A stretch of 63,954 bases of DNA from Lachnospiraceae bacterium (lineage in GTDB: Bacteria; Bacillota; Clostridia; Lachnospirales; Lachnospiraceae). Below the pieces are notes generated by a model. The model was not told where the DNA came from, searched no databases, and saw only the letters and a list, made by a program, of their open reading frames with translations. The stretch is taken from positions 1-63,954 of the forward strand of contig JAEEJA010000101.1 of the NCBI GenBank assembly GCA_016281605.1. Direction: 5' to 3'. Positions 16,887 through 26,171 of the stretch are shown here, in pieces (the first letter of the stretch is position 1; the number at the start of each line of letters is the position of its first letter). Made by a program: the position numbers and the translations under genes.

Positions 16887-18304
16887 GTATTCTTTTCATC
16901 TCTTTTTTTTCTTAAAGTCTTTGCATTTTCCAAAACCGTCTTTTCATCCAGGCTGTATTTTCTTATAAAAAGTAACAATGCAAGACAGAGGACTATGGCA
17001 GGAATTACGGACATGGTTAGTCTTAAGCCCACAACCGATGAAGCTTTAAGAGAAACAGTGCTGATATCCGAACCGGAATCGTTACTAATATTAAATACAG
17101 ACAAGCAAACTGCAGCTACTAAAGCAGCCACTCCGGATGCAAGCTTAACAACGAAGGTCTGCATGGAAAATATAACGCTTTCATCTCTTCTTCCATTTTT
17201 AATCTCACCATAATCCACAGTGTTGGCAAGGAATATGGTGGTTAATACCGTAAGTATTCCATTGGCTGAGAAGATTAAAAATGCAGGTATAAAAAGCACA
17301 TAAACTGAGTTCATAGAGAATACAAATGCTATAAGAAGAAGGATTACATAGCCTGCAATCGCTGCTATAAGCGCAATCCTAAATATCTTTAATGAATCAA
17401 AAAATCTCCTGAGTATAGGGAACATTATCATCATTGAAAGTATCTGCATGGCACCACCAAAAGTTATAAATAAAGTATAGTTTCCGTTCCAGTTCGTGCC
17501 GCCAAAGTCGTACTTAAAGAAATATAATATCAGATTACTTGTTACGTAAAATGCTGTATTTACAAGAACTATGGCTATAACAACGGTCATTGCCTGATCG
17601 TTCTGAATAAGGGCTTTGAACATATCCTTTATAGATACGGTCTTCATCTCTACTGTTGATTTTTCTTTTATGTTTTTACAGGTTATGGTTATAAATACTA
17701 TGAATAGAATCGCAACTATTATGGATAAAAGCATGAAACCGCTTCTTTCTATAAGCTGCTTCTTTTCATCATCCTTTACCAGAATCTTTCCGAGAATAGG
17801 CACGAGCACCATGGTAAGCATCTGTATAAGCGCAGAGCCTACACCGGCACAGGAGCGCGCCATCGCCGACACATTTTCTCTCTCTTTACCACCGTCTGTA
17901 AACGCCGGAACCATGGACCAGTAGGGGATATCCATCATAGTGTAGGTAACTCCCCACATGATGTAAATAATACATGCGTAAGCCGCCAAAGAACTTCCCG
18001 TAATTCCCTTTGGAACTGCAAAAAGTAACACCAAAAAAACAGAATTTAAAATCGTTCCTACAAACATCCAGGGACGAAATTTGCCCCACTTGGATTTGGT
18101 TTTGGCAACCAAGGCTCCCATGATAGGATCGTTAAATGCGTCGAACACACGGGCAGCAAGCAGGATTATGCCCATAACATAAGCCTTGACACCCAAGAGG
18201 TCCTGAAAATAGTACAGGATATATGTAGCAGTTAATGCATACACCATATCTTTTCCCACTGCTCCAAGGCCATAAGAAACCTTTTCCTTAAACCCCAATC
18301 TCAT
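16874..18304 (-). CDS. GPH-family sugar:cation symporter (MelB-like)
   Basis: The 476-residue membrane protein has about 12 hydrophobic segments and opens MRLGFKEKVSYGLGAVGKDM, the typical start of glycoside-pentoside-hexuronide symporters, with ARVFDAFNDPIMGALVAKTKSKWGKFRPWM near 50-79 (the family signature with conserved Asp residues). It imports a sugar or glycoside with a cation; the substrate is not predictable. The start at 18304 follows a GGGGG site; an upstream extension would overlap the exonuclease gene. It ends with a Lys/Asp-rich cytoplasmic tail. It lies 22 bases after the exonuclease gene. Confidence 0.88.
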   Translation of the reverse strand: MRLGFKEKVSYGLGAVGKDMVYALTATYILYYFQDLLGVKAYVMGIILLAARVFDAFNDPIMGALVAKTKSKWGKFRPWMFVGTILNSVFLVLLFAVPKGITGSSLAAYACIIYIMWGVTYTMMDIPYWSMVPAFTDGGKERENVSAMARSCAGVGSALIQMLTMVLVPILGKILVKDDEKKQLIERSGFMLLSIIVAILFIVFITITCKNIKEKSTVEMKTVSIKDMFKALIQNDQAMTVVIAIVLVNTAFYVTSNLILYFFKYDFGGTNWNGNYTLFITFGGAMQILSMMIMFPILRRFFDSLKIFRIALIAAIAGYVILLLIAFVFSMNSVYVLFIPAFLIFSANGILTVLTTIFLANTVDYGEIKNGRRDESVIFSMQTFVVKLASGVAALVAAVCLSVFNISNDSGSDISTVSLKASSVVGLRLTMSVIPAIVLCLALLLFIRKYSLDEKTVLENAKTLRKKRDEKNTLQE

Positions 18305-18326
18305 AAGTGTTCCCCCTTTTTTCTTA

Positions 18327-18986
18327 CTACTCTTCAACCTTATAATTAGCAAAAAAATCTTCGCACATGCTCCCCAGCGAGCTTCCGGTATTATCTTCCG
18401 TAAAAAGCTCAAGCACAGGCTTCATAACTCTCTTAAACTCTTCCTCATGCTTGGTAAGTATTAGGATTTCCGCTGTATTTACCGCATCTGAAAGAGCAGT
18501 GTGCTCATCTCCCGTAAACACATAATCTGCAGAAGCTACAGCATCTTTAAGCTTTATTCTATTTTTGATATGAAGAAGTCTACTGAATTCTTCTTGAAAA
18601 TCAACCCAGCTTTTTTCCATTTTTTCCACATCATCCAAGTGACACTTTTTGATACTTGATTCGTGCCTGAGTTGTCTTATATCTGCCATACTCCATGAGT
18701 AAAAAGTTACATCCTCTTCTCCAATCCAGTCCAAAAATGCGGACATAGCTTCATCATAAAGTGGAGCACCTACAAGCATCTCATCGGTTATATGTGTAAG
18801 TCTGATAATCATCCTATCCATCTTTCCGTGCTCAGGAAAAACATAGGTCTGATATTTATCTATAATTTCAAAATTATCATTCATTTTTACTGCGCCGATT
18901 TCTATCACTTCATTGTGAATTCCACCCTTCACTCTTTCGGCTTTCGGCACCTTGTTCATTTCCAAGTCTATCATAATATGCGTCAT
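18327..18986 (-). CDS. DEDDh 3'-5' exonuclease domain protein
   Basis: The 219-residue protein has the DnaQ-like exonuclease motifs: Asp7 and Glu9 (MIDLEMN), Asp102 (WSMADIRQL), and His162/Asp167 (HTALSDAVNTAEI). It belongs to the ERI-1/KapD-like branch that acts on RNA or DNA 3' ends; the substrate is unknown. It is a stand-alone domain with no polymerase. It sits just upstream of the transporter and 96 bases after tsaD. Confidence 0.85.
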   Translation of the reverse strand: MTHIMIDLEMNKVPKAERVKGGIHNEVIEIGAVKMNDNFEIIDKYQTYVFPEHGKMDRMIIRLTHITDEMLVGAPLYDEAMSAFLDWIGEEDVTFYSWSMADIRQLRHESSIKKCHLDDVEKMEKSWVDFQEEFSRLLHIKNRIKLKDAVASADYVFTGDEHTALSDAVNTAEILILTKHEEEFKRVMKPVLELFTEDNTGSSLGSMCEDFFANYKVEE

Positions 18987-19082
18987 ATCTTTTCCTCCAT
19001 GACAAGTGAACTTGCTTTACCCATGCTCGCTCATCACCAACAGTAGCACAAAAATGTCTATATCATTTTCAATAATTAATCA

Positions 19083-20090
19083 TTATAATTTAAGATTTGG
19101 AACAGCATTTAAGTCAAGCCCTGCCCTACTTCCCTTCATATATTCATAGTAACCCTGGCAGGCTATCATGGCTGCATTGTCAGTGCAGTATACGGGTGAA
19201 GGGTAGATAATATCTATCCCATTTTCCTCTCCCGCTTCCTTAAGGGCCGCTCTCAGTGCAGTGTTCGACGCCACACCTCCGGCTAGTGCAATTCTTTTTT
19301 CCCCGAAGCTTTTTGCACAATCCACAGCATGGGATACAAGTACGTCAGTTACAGCCTTTTGAAATGAAGCAGCTACATCTGCCTGATTTATTTCCTCGCC
19401 CTTCATTTTCGCTGCATTTAACTGATTTAAAACAGCTGACTTTACACCGCTGAAACTAAAGTCAAATGGTGAATCTCCTACCTTTGCACGAGGGAAATTG
19501 TAAGCCTCAGGATTACCTTCCTTTGAAATCTTATCAATCTTTGGTCCACCCGGATATCCAAGTCCTATAGCTCTCGCCACCTTGTCATAGGCTTCTCCTG
19601 CAGCATCGTCCTGAGTAAGCCCCAGTACTTCAAAGCTGTCATAATCTGTAACCCTTACCAAATGTGTATGTCCGCCCGACACTATCAGGCTTAGAAAAGG
19701 AGGCTTTAATTCAGGATGCTCGATATAGTTCGCAGCTACGTGACCTCGTATATGATGTACGCCTACAAGAGGCTTATCCAAAGCATAGGCATAGGCCTTT
19801 GCAAAGCTCACGCCTACCAGAAGCGGACCCACAAGACCCGGACCCTTGGTTACTGCTACAGCAGTAATCTCATCAGCAAAAATACCTGCGTCCTTAATAG
19901 CCTTTTCCACAACACTATCAATCTTCTCTATATGCTTTCTGGAAGCAATTTCAGGCACCACGCCTCCAAACTCCGTATGTATATCTATCTGGGAATATAT
20001 AACATTCGATAAAACCTCTCTTCCGTTCCTTGCGACTGCTGCGGCAGTTTCATCACAGGAACTCTCTATACCCAGTATTAAAGTATCCAC
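19083..20090 (-). CDS. tsaD: tRNA N6-threonylcarbamoyltransferase TsaD
   Basis: TsaD transfers the threonylcarbamoyl group to A37 of ANN-decoding tRNAs, with TsaB and TsaE. The 335-residue ASKHA-fold protein has [13 protein letters not shown] at the start, metal-binding His113 and His117 in HHIRGH, and [10 protein letters not shown]; the C-terminal [17 protein letters not shown] holds the conserved metal Asp. It ends the tsaE-tsaB-rimI-rnz-tsaD block and starts one base after rnz ends. Confidence 0.96.
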   Translation of the reverse strand: MDTLILGIESSCDETAAAVARNGREVLSNVIYSQIDIHTEFGGVVPEIASRKHIEKIDSVVEKAIKDAGIFADEITAVAVTKGPGLVGPLLVGVSFAKAYAYALDKPLVGVHHIRGHVAANYIEHPELKPPFLSLIVSGGHTHLVRVTDYDSFEVLGLTQDDAAGEAYDKVARAIGLGYPGGPKIDKISKEGNPEAYNFPRAKVGDSPFDFSFSGVKSAVLNQLNAAKMKGEEINQADVAASFQKAVTDVLVSHAVDCAKSFGEKRIALAGGVASNTALRAALKEAGEENGIDIIYPSPVYCTDNAAMIACQGYYEYMKGSRAGLDLNAVPNLKL

Positions 20091-20091
20091 T

Positions 20092-21003
20092 TTACTCCTC
20101 CTCGAATCGCAGCTCTACTGTCCTTCTGTCCTTTGCTGCAATTGTTTTCTTGAAAATATTTTTCATCTCTTTTATGTATATCCCGGGATTAACAAGCGAT
20201 GGAGAATAGTGTGTATACCATAACTCCGATACTCCCGCCTCACTTGCTATCTGTGCAGCTTCCTGCATCATCATATGCTTTTTCTTTACTGCATCATCCT
20301 GCTTTTCCGGATCTCCGTACATTCCTTCACATATCAGAAGGTCAGAATCCTTGGCGTGCTCAGTTATAGACGGAGTCGGTCTGCTGTCAGTACAGTAAGT
20401 AACCTTTAACCCCTTTCTTGGCTCCCCAAGTATCATATCCGGAGTATAAGTAACCCCCTCATATGTAACCGTCTCGCCCTTCTGTAATCTGCTCCATATG
20501 CGCATAGGTACAGCATTTTCCTCGGCTTTCTCAGGCATGAATTTTCCTGCCCTTGCTATAGATATGCTATATCCGTAGCAAACTACATTATGCAGCACCC
20601 TAAAAGCAGTTATATGATATCCATTGATTTCAAAGCACTCTTCTTTTTCCGATAATTCACAGAACTTAACTTCAAAGGGCAATCCCGGTGCTATAACAGT
20701 AAGAGCTCTGTAGACCTTTTCCAGCCCCTTAGGTCCGATAAGCGTAACAGGCTCGGTTCTCTCTGCATTTGCCATTGATAAGAGCAATCCCGGCAAACCT
20801 CCTATATGATCACCGTGATAGTGAGTGAAGCAGATAACATCTATATCATGCATACTCCATCCCTTTTCCCTTATGGTAACCTGGGTTCCCTCTCCACAAT
20901 CAATAAGAAGAGCACTCCCATTAAACCTTGTCATAAGGGCGGTCAAATATCTTTTCGGAAGCGGCATCATACCACCGGTTCCCAGTAAACATACATCAAG
21001 CAT
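20092..21003 (-). CDS. rnz: Ribonuclease Z
   Basis: RNase Z trims the 3' trailer of tRNA precursors. The 303-residue metallo-beta-lactamase-fold protein has the HxHxDH zinc motif (His61, His63, Asp65, His66 in [14 protein letters not shown]) and later conserved residues ([29 protein letters not shown]). Its start overlaps the rimI end by 8 bases, and tsaD follows immediately. Its position among tRNA-modification genes fits a tRNA maturation operon. Confidence 0.9.
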   Translation of the reverse strand: MLDVCLLGTGGMMPLPKRYLTALMTRFNGSALLIDCGEGTQVTIREKGWSMHDIDVICFTHYHGDHIGGLPGLLLSMANAERTEPVTLIGPKGLEKVYRALTVIAPGLPFEVKFCELSEKEECFEINGYHITAFRVLHNVVCYGYSISIARAGKFMPEKAEENAVPMRIWSRLQKGETVTYEGVTYTPDMILGEPRKGLKVTYCTDSRPTPSITEHAKDSDLLICEGMYGDPEKQDDAVKKKHMMMQEAAQIASEAGVSELWYTHYSPSLVNPGIYIKEMKNIFKKTIAAKDRRTVELRFEEE

Positions 21004-21445
21004 ATAAATTCATTTCCATGATAATCGCATCCTCCGACGGATTAGCATAGTATTCCTTTCTGGTACTTATTTGTTTAAAGCCCATCCTTTCATAAAGCCT
21101 TCTCGCTTCAGTATTGGAGTCTCTAACCTCTAGCATTATCCTTTGGGCTTCAGTCTTTTTAATCTCTTTTATCCCCAAATCTATCATATGACTTCCTATG
21201 CTTTGATTGCGATAATCCTTGCTCACAACTATCATATCCAGATCTGCTGTATCAAAAAGAACTCTGAATATACAAAAACCGATCACAAGGTCTCCATCCT
21301 CTGCAACCATACATATATTATAGCTTAATTTAAGACCATCTTCAAACTCTTTAATACCCCATGGAGATGAAAATGCACTGCGCATAATCCTGTAAGCGCG
21401 ATACGCATCCCTCTTCTCCATAAACCTATAATTTATTTCTTTCAT
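20996..21445 (-). CDS. rimI: Ribosomal protein S18 alanine N-acetyltransferase RimI
   Basis: The 149-residue GNAT acetyltransferase has the LDMIVVSKDYRNQSIGSHMIDLGI acetyl-CoA-binding motif A (about 69-92) and the EVRDSNTEARRLYERMGF motif B (about 105-122), which mark RimI. RimI acetylates the N-terminus of ribosomal protein S18. The location beside tsaB and tsaD is the classical context. It overlaps tsaB by 20 bases and rnz by 8. Confidence 0.9.
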   Translation of the reverse strand: MKEINYRFMEKRDAYRAYRIMRSAFSSPWGIKEFEDGLKLSYNICMVAEDGDLVIGFCIFRVLFDTADLDMIVVSKDYRNQSIGSHMIDLGIKEIKKTEAQRIMLEVRDSNTEARRLYERMGFKQISTRKEYYANPSEDAIIMEMNLYA

Positions 21446-22118
21446 CCCTCTCTCTTTCAGCCTGGGATTTTCTAAGATATGTAAGCTTAAAGTCTCTAAT
21501 CTCTACTGCCTTCCCTGATTCCTTCATCCTCTCACCCAGGCACGCTACTGCCCCTGCTGATTGCTTTAGTAGATGTGGCGGCGCAATCACATACTCCGCT
21601 TTAAAGTTTTCTTTTATATAATCCTTGTATTCAGGTACACCATCACCTAAAAATATGACTTTTTCTTCGTATTGGTACAACTTTTCAAAAAGCTCATCCA
21701 GAGAAATGGCCTCCTCCTGTGATATACATTCACCATTTTTATAGCAAGCAGTGTAAACCTGTGACCTCCTTGCGTTCATGATAGGACATACTATCCCATC
21801 CGCAAAAGGAAATAAATACCCCAGTGCATCCAATGTAGACACAGGTGCAATCGGTATTCCCAGCGCACATGCAAACCCCTTGGCGCTTCCCGCTCCGATA
21901 CGAAGTCCTGTAAATGAGCCGGGTCCCTTAGCAACAGCTACTAAGTCTATGCTTTTTTTATCGGTATCCGCCATGGAAAAAGCCTTATCTATCATCGGAA
22001 GCAATGTAGTACTGTGAGTATAGGATGTGTCACTTTGCAGACATGCTGTCATCTTTCCATCCTCTATTATTGCTACACTTGCAACTGTTCCAGACGAATC
22101 TATACCTAAAACCTTCAT
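21426..22118 (-). CDS. tsaB: tRNA threonylcarbamoyladenosine biosynthesis protein TsaB
   Basis: TsaB is the partner that dimerises with TsaD in t6A synthesis. The 230-residue protein begins MKVLGIDSSGTVASVAI and has the VAKGPGSFTGLRIG signature (about 63-76) and the VCPIMNARRSQVYTACY segment. It lacks the metal-binding histidines of TsaD, as expected. It follows tsaE by 20 bases and overlaps rimI. Confidence 0.95.
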   Translation of the reverse strand: MKVLGIDSSGTVASVAIIEDGKMTACLQSDTSYTHSTTLLPMIDKAFSMADTDKKSIDLVAVAKGPGSFTGLRIGAGSAKGFACALGIPIAPVSTLDALGYLFPFADGIVCPIMNARRSQVYTACYKNGECISQEEAISLDELFEKLYQYEEKVIFLGDGVPEYKDYIKENFKAEYVIAPPHLLKQSAGAVACLGERMKESGKAVEIRDFKLTYLRKSQAERERDERNKL

Positions 22119-22138
22119 TTTACCTGTTTCCTTCCAAC

Positions 22139-22567
22139 TTATTGCTCTCCTGTCACAACTATCCTTCTAAAGTCAAATCCCTTATCCAAATCCTTTTCAA
22201 TTTCGATCCTGATTGCATCACCCGGTATCAGCTCTGAGATATTATCGGCCCACTCTATAAGACTTACGCCTTCGCCGTAAAAATAATCTTCATAGCCTAT
22301 TTCATCCATCTCCTCCGGCTCCTCTATCCTATAAACATCAAAGTGATATAGCGGAAGTCTTCCGGATGTGTACTCCTTTAGGATAGTAAATGTAGGACTA
22401 CTTATAACCTCACTTATCTCAAGACCTGCACCAAATCCTTTTGTGAAGACTGTTTTCCCAACTCCCAGGTCACCGTTCAAAGTAATCACTGTCCCTTTTT
22501 TTACCCTCGATGCCATTTTCTTGGCTATCTCATATGTATCCTTTTCACTAAAACTATCGTACTCCAT
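22139..22567 (-). CDS. tsaE: tRNA threonylcarbamoyladenosine biosynthesis ATPase TsaE
   Basis: The 142-residue ATPase regenerates the TsaBD complex. It carries the Walker A GDLGVGKTVFTKGF, the SPTFTILKEY segment and the HFDVYRIEEPEE and LIEWADN motifs. I chose the ATG at 22567, four bases after the upstream stop, with GGGAG before it; a GTG at 22585 would overlap the upstream gene. It heads the tsa block after the HtrA-like gene. Confidence 0.94.
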   Translation of the reverse strand: MEYDSFSEKDTYEIAKKMASRVKKGTVITLNGDLGVGKTVFTKGFGAGLEISEVISSPTFTILKEYTSGRLPLYHFDVYRIEEPEEMDEIGYEDYFYGEGVSLIEWADNISELIPGDAIRIEIEKDLDKGFDFRRIVVTGEQ

Positions 22568-22571
22568 ATGC

Positions 22572-23870
22572 TTACTCCCTGACACCCAGTTCTATCTTAA
22601 GTGTCTGTTTCTTATGCTCTTCACCTCGAACCAGAGTTATCTTTATAACATCCTCTTCTTTGTGAAGTCTTAAAAATCTATTTACATCAGACATTGATTT
22701 TACCTTTTCACCATCTATGGATATAATCGTGTCGGCAATTCTTAAACCACCTTCAAGAGCAGGCGAATTTCCATTAACCTCAGTTATATATATTCCCTCC
22801 GGTAATCCCTGATCTTCCATTGCATCGGATGTAACATCCACGCCTTTTATACCTAAGTAAGTTGCATCCTGATTTGTGGATAGTTCATTTATATAATCAA
22901 TTATATCTGATATTCCGACAAATATCATCCCTTCTCCACCAACAAGGTTATTGGCTTTGACATCTATGATTCCAAGAATATTGCCCTCTGTGTCTACTAC
23001 TACTCCGTTTGCGTTATTAACGTAATTAATATCTGTCATGAGAACACTTATTTCATCATCTGTGACAGGGATAGTAATATCCTTGTTCACCACACTTCCA
23101 ATCTGTACTGAACCCTGTACTCCATTAGGACTTCCTATGGCTATTATCAGATCTCCCATGTTGCAGAGTGTAGAATCGCTAAATCTTGCAACGCTGATTT
23201 GTTCTCTTATATCCTTTTTAATATCCTCTTCAGAGACGGACAGAACTGCTATTCCAAGTTCCGAATCGTGTCCAATAACCTCAGACTTTATTCTGCTTGA
23301 GTCTCCAAATTTTACATAGACTTCATCTATGTTTTCCGATTCCCAACCGGTAACCATTATATAATATATACCATCTGCAAACTTAAAAACAACTCCGTTT
23401 TTATTTTTTTCATCCGAAACCTGACTGTCAAACCAATCCTTTACATGCTTGGAAGTATAGACATTGGCCATATAGGAATAACAGCTTTCTCCAACGTAAG
23501 CAAGCTTATTCCTTATCTCTCCGTAGTTTTTCACATTCTTTATCTCGCTCTGTGATATAGGTGCCACAAATGGTTTTTCGGTAGACGCAGGAGAGTTGCT
23601 TGGTATGGAAATCTCTATGGCAGGTGATGAATCCGAGCTGTCTTCAAGTCCCGGAAAACGAATTTTTAACACGCTTCCTACGAAGTAAAGTGTCAGTCCC
23701 GCTACAGCTCCAAAGAAAAAAGCGATGGCAAGTGTCACTATCAGGCGCTCTGTAATTTTTCTCACAAAATTCGCTCTGTCAGGTTTTATCTGCTCTCTTA
23801 TAAATTCTTTCCTTGCAGCCTCATTTTCCTTTATGCTTTTTTTCTTGTTTTCTTTTTCGTCTTTTTTCAT
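22572..23870 (-). CDS. HtrA-like PDZ protein with inactive protease domain
   Basis: The 432-residue protein has a Lys/Glu-rich cytoplasmic start, one membrane segment (about 43-65), an extracellular trypsin-like domain (about 120-320) and a PDZ domain (about 335-425; IYITEVNGNSPALEGGL). The architecture is HtrA/DegP, but all three catalytic positions appear lost. The His site reads IMVTGWESE instead of LTNYHVV, the Asp site HDSELGIAVL instead of D-LAV, and the nucleophile site NNANGVVVD instead of GNSGGPLV. The fold-marking GSPNGVQGSV and GNILGI blocks remain. It is probably a non-proteolytic sensor or chaperone. It starts at 23870 with GAGGAG upstream; TTG at 23882 is the alternative. It follows a histidine kinase and response regulator. 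Confidence 0.85.
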   Translation of the reverse strand: MKKDEKENKKKSIKENEAARKEFIREQIKPDRANFVRKITERLIVTLAIAFFFGAVAGLTLYFVGSVLKIRFPGLEDSSDSSPAIEISIPSNSPASTEKPFVAPISQSEIKNVKNYGEIRNKLAYVGESCYSYMANVYTSKHVKDWFDSQVSDEKNKNGVVFKFADGIYYIMVTGWESENIDEVYVKFGDSSRIKSEVIGHDSELGIAVLSVSEEDIKKDIREQISVARFSDSTLCNMGDLIIAIGSPNGVQGSVQIGSVVNKDITIPVTDDEISVLMTDINYVNNANGVVVDTEGNILGIIDVKANNLVGGEGMIFVGISDIIDYINELSTNQDATYLGIKGVDVTSDAMEDQGLPEGIYITEVNGNSPALEGGLRIADTIISIDGEKVKSMSDVNRFLRLHKEEDVIKITLVRGEEHKKQTLKIELGVRE

Positions 23871-23926
23871 GTAACTCCTCAATTCCGAGAACGACTCAAA
23901 TCACAATTATTTAATTATGAATCTCT

Positions 23927-25339
23927 CTATAATGATGTTAATGAAAAGATGAACTCCGTTCCTACACCCGGTGTACTGATTACATTTATCTTTTCTCCAT
24001 GTGCTTCAACAATTTCCTTTACTATGGCAAGACCAAGACCGCTTCCTGTCTTATCCTTACCCCTCGACAAATCCGTTTTGTAGAACCTGTTCCAAATTCT
24101 GGCCTGTGACTCCTTAGGAATACCGATTCCATGATCCTTTACCGAAACAAATGCTTTGTTACGCTGATTTGTCACTGAAATATCTATGGAACTATTATTA
24201 TTGGAAAACTTTATTGCGTTATCTATCAGGTTTTGTATAACCTGCTCTATCTTATAAAGATCTGCCTTAACCATAAGTTTTGGTGCACTAAAAGTTAATT
24301 CTATGGATATCTTTTTCTTTTTACACCTGTTTTCAAATGTGGCGGCAGACATTCTTACAACCTCATTTATATCAAATTCCGAAAGCTCGACATTAACTCC
24401 GTCATGCTCGAAATTATTTAATTCCAAGAGATTGTCTGTCATCTTTTTAAGTCTGTTTGTTTCAAAAAGTATTATTTCTAGGTATTTTGCATACATCTCA
24501 GGCTCTATGGTTCCGTCTAGCATAGCTTCCGTGTATCCCTTTATGGATGTAAGCGGAGACCTGAAATCATGGGATACATTGGCAATAAACTTTGTCTGTG
24601 CCTCGCTGTAATTACCAAACTTTTTACCCATATAGTTTAGTGAATCATAGATTTCCGAAAAGTCATTATAAGGTCTTTTTCCTATATCTACGTCAAAGTG
24701 GCCCATGGCATACTCTTTTGCGATTCTTGTAACCCTGTAAAGTCCCAGTTGAAATCTAAAATACAGAAAAACCAACACTAGTGCAGTGATAAGATTTATA
24801 ATCATAAAGCTTATTATCATCTGATCTGTATAATCCTCAGCCTTGTTTTTGAGCCGGGTTATGGAATCACTTATTACTATATATCCTGAAATCTTTTGAT
24901 TTACCGATATTGGGTAAACTAAGTAAATCTTATCATCATTATATAATTTTTTTAATTTATCACCCTCGTAAAACTGATTCAGTAAAAAGGTTTTATCATA
25001 ATCACTTAGATTTTCGCCTTCAAACTGTCCATCTGCAGAATCAATTATTATCCTTCCCTTCGCCCCCACAAGCCATATCCGAAGCTTAGTGGCAACATAT
25101 ACACTTTTTAGCTCAGACCTTAAACTGTGAGTATCCGTTTTCATTTCTTCGCTTTCCAAGTCAAGGTTGGTAAAATATTCATCCGCCAAAGTTTCTGCAG
25201 TGGTATACAAGCTGTCCTTTTTTTCGGTATACAATTTTTCGTACACCTTTCCTCTTCCGTAGGTGTTTATGATAACAATTGTTGAAATCACTATTACAAG
25301 GTAACTAAGCAACCATGTTACTCTAAAATTAAGCTTCAT
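23927..25339 (-). CDS. Membrane sensor histidine kinase
   Basis: The 470-residue kinase has two membrane segments (about 8-26 and 173-195) flanking an extracellular sensor domain, a HAMP linker (about 196-248), phospho-acceptor His257 in SHDFRSPLTSIKG, and the ATP-binding N box (NLIDNAIKFSNNN), G1 (KDHGIGIPKE) and G2 (GSGLGLAIVKEIVEAHG). It phosphorylates the response regulator encoded 64 bases upstream. The pair followed by an HtrA-like gene recalls CssRS-HtrA envelope-stress systems in bacilli; the signal is unknown. Confidence 0.93.
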   Translation of the reverse strand: MKLNFRVTWLLSYLVIVISTIVIINTYGRGKVYEKLYTEKKDSLYTTAETLADEYFTNLDLESEEMKTDTHSLRSELKSVYVATKLRIWLVGAKGRIIIDSADGQFEGENLSDYDKTFLLNQFYEGDKLKKLYNDDKIYLVYPISVNQKISGYIVISDSITRLKNKAEDYTDQMIISFMIINLITALVLVFLYFRFQLGLYRVTRIAKEYAMGHFDVDIGKRPYNDFSEIYDSLNYMGKKFGNYSEAQTKFIANVSHDFRSPLTSIKGYTEAMLDGTIEPEMYAKYLEIILFETNRLKKMTDNLLELNNFEHDGVNVELSEFDINEVVRMSAATFENRCKKKKISIELTFSAPKLMVKADLYKIEQVIQNLIDNAIKFSNNNSSIDISVTNQRNKAFVSVKDHGIGIPKESQARIWNRFYKTDLSRGKDKTGSGLGLAIVKEIVEAHGEKINVISTPGVGTEFIFSLTSL

Positions 25340-25403
25340 TTACTTATATTTACCTCACTTTAAGCTTTGTCAATATATGGGTAATCAATTACCGTGACAC
25401 TGT

Positions 25404-26114
25404 TTATTTTAATTCGAATTTATATCCTATTCCCCATACAGTTGCTATCCGCCAGTGTGTCGACTCATTGAACTTTTCTCTAAGTCTCTTGATATGCACA
25501 TCAATCGTTCTGGTATCACCGATATACTCATATCCCCAGATTCGGTCAAGGAGCTTTTCTCTTGTAAACACCTGATTGGGGTGAGATGCCAGATAATAGA
25601 AAAGTTCAAGTTCCTTGGGTGGTATCTCCTTCTGTTCTCCCATGTAAACTACCGAGTAGTCCTTAAGTGAAAGTATAAGGTCATCGTACTCCACAACCTT
25701 TTCATTATTTGAGTTGTCTTTTGCTACAGGACTTGTAGTTTCAGTTGGAAATCTTCTAAGAACAGCCTTAACCCTCGCTACCATTTCTTTGTTATCAAAG
25801 GGCTTTATGATGTAGTCATCCGCTCCAAGCTCTAGTCCAAGAACCTTATCAAAGACTTCTCCCTTTGCTGACATCATTATCACAGGAACCTTTGAACCGG
25901 CCCTTATACTCCTCAAAACCTCATACCCGTCAATTCCCGGAAGCATGATATCCAGAAGTATAAGATCGGGTTTAAATGAATCGAAGGCCTTTAATGCTGA
26001 ATCTCCGTCATTTACTATCTGCGTCTCGAAGCACTCCTTGTTAAGGTAGAGTGCCACAAGCTCTGCTATATTATTGTCATCATCTACTATCAGTATTTTT
26101 TGCTTTTCTGACAT
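25404..26114 (-). CDS. OmpR/PhoB-family response regulator
   Basis: The 236-residue regulator has a receiver domain (acidic pair Asp11/Asp12, phospho-acceptor Asp55 in LILLDIMLPGIDG, DDYIIKPFDN near 100-109) and a C-terminal winged helix (PKELELFYYLASHPNQVFTREKLLDRIWGYEYIGDTRTIDVHIKRLREK). It is likely a transcriptional activator paired with the adjacent kinase. I used the ATG at 26114, where AGGAG precedes by 7 bases; an ATG at 26132 is upstream of that site. mutS2 lies 57 bases before it. Confidence 0.95.
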   Translation of the reverse strand: MSEKQKILIVDDDNNIAELVALYLNKECFETQIVNDGDSALKAFDSFKPDLILLDIMLPGIDGYEVLRSIRAGSKVPVIMMSAKGEVFDKVLGLELGADDYIIKPFDNKEMVARVKAVLRRFPTETTSPVAKDNSNNEKVVEYDDLILSLKDYSVVYMGEQKEIPPKELELFYYLASHPNQVFTREKLLDRIWGYEYIGDTRTIDVHIKRLREKFNESTHWRIATVWGIGYKFELK

Positions 26115-26171
26115 TTCTCTTCTCCTAATCATGAAACCTGATTTGCATTAATTAATATGAATCTTAGATTA

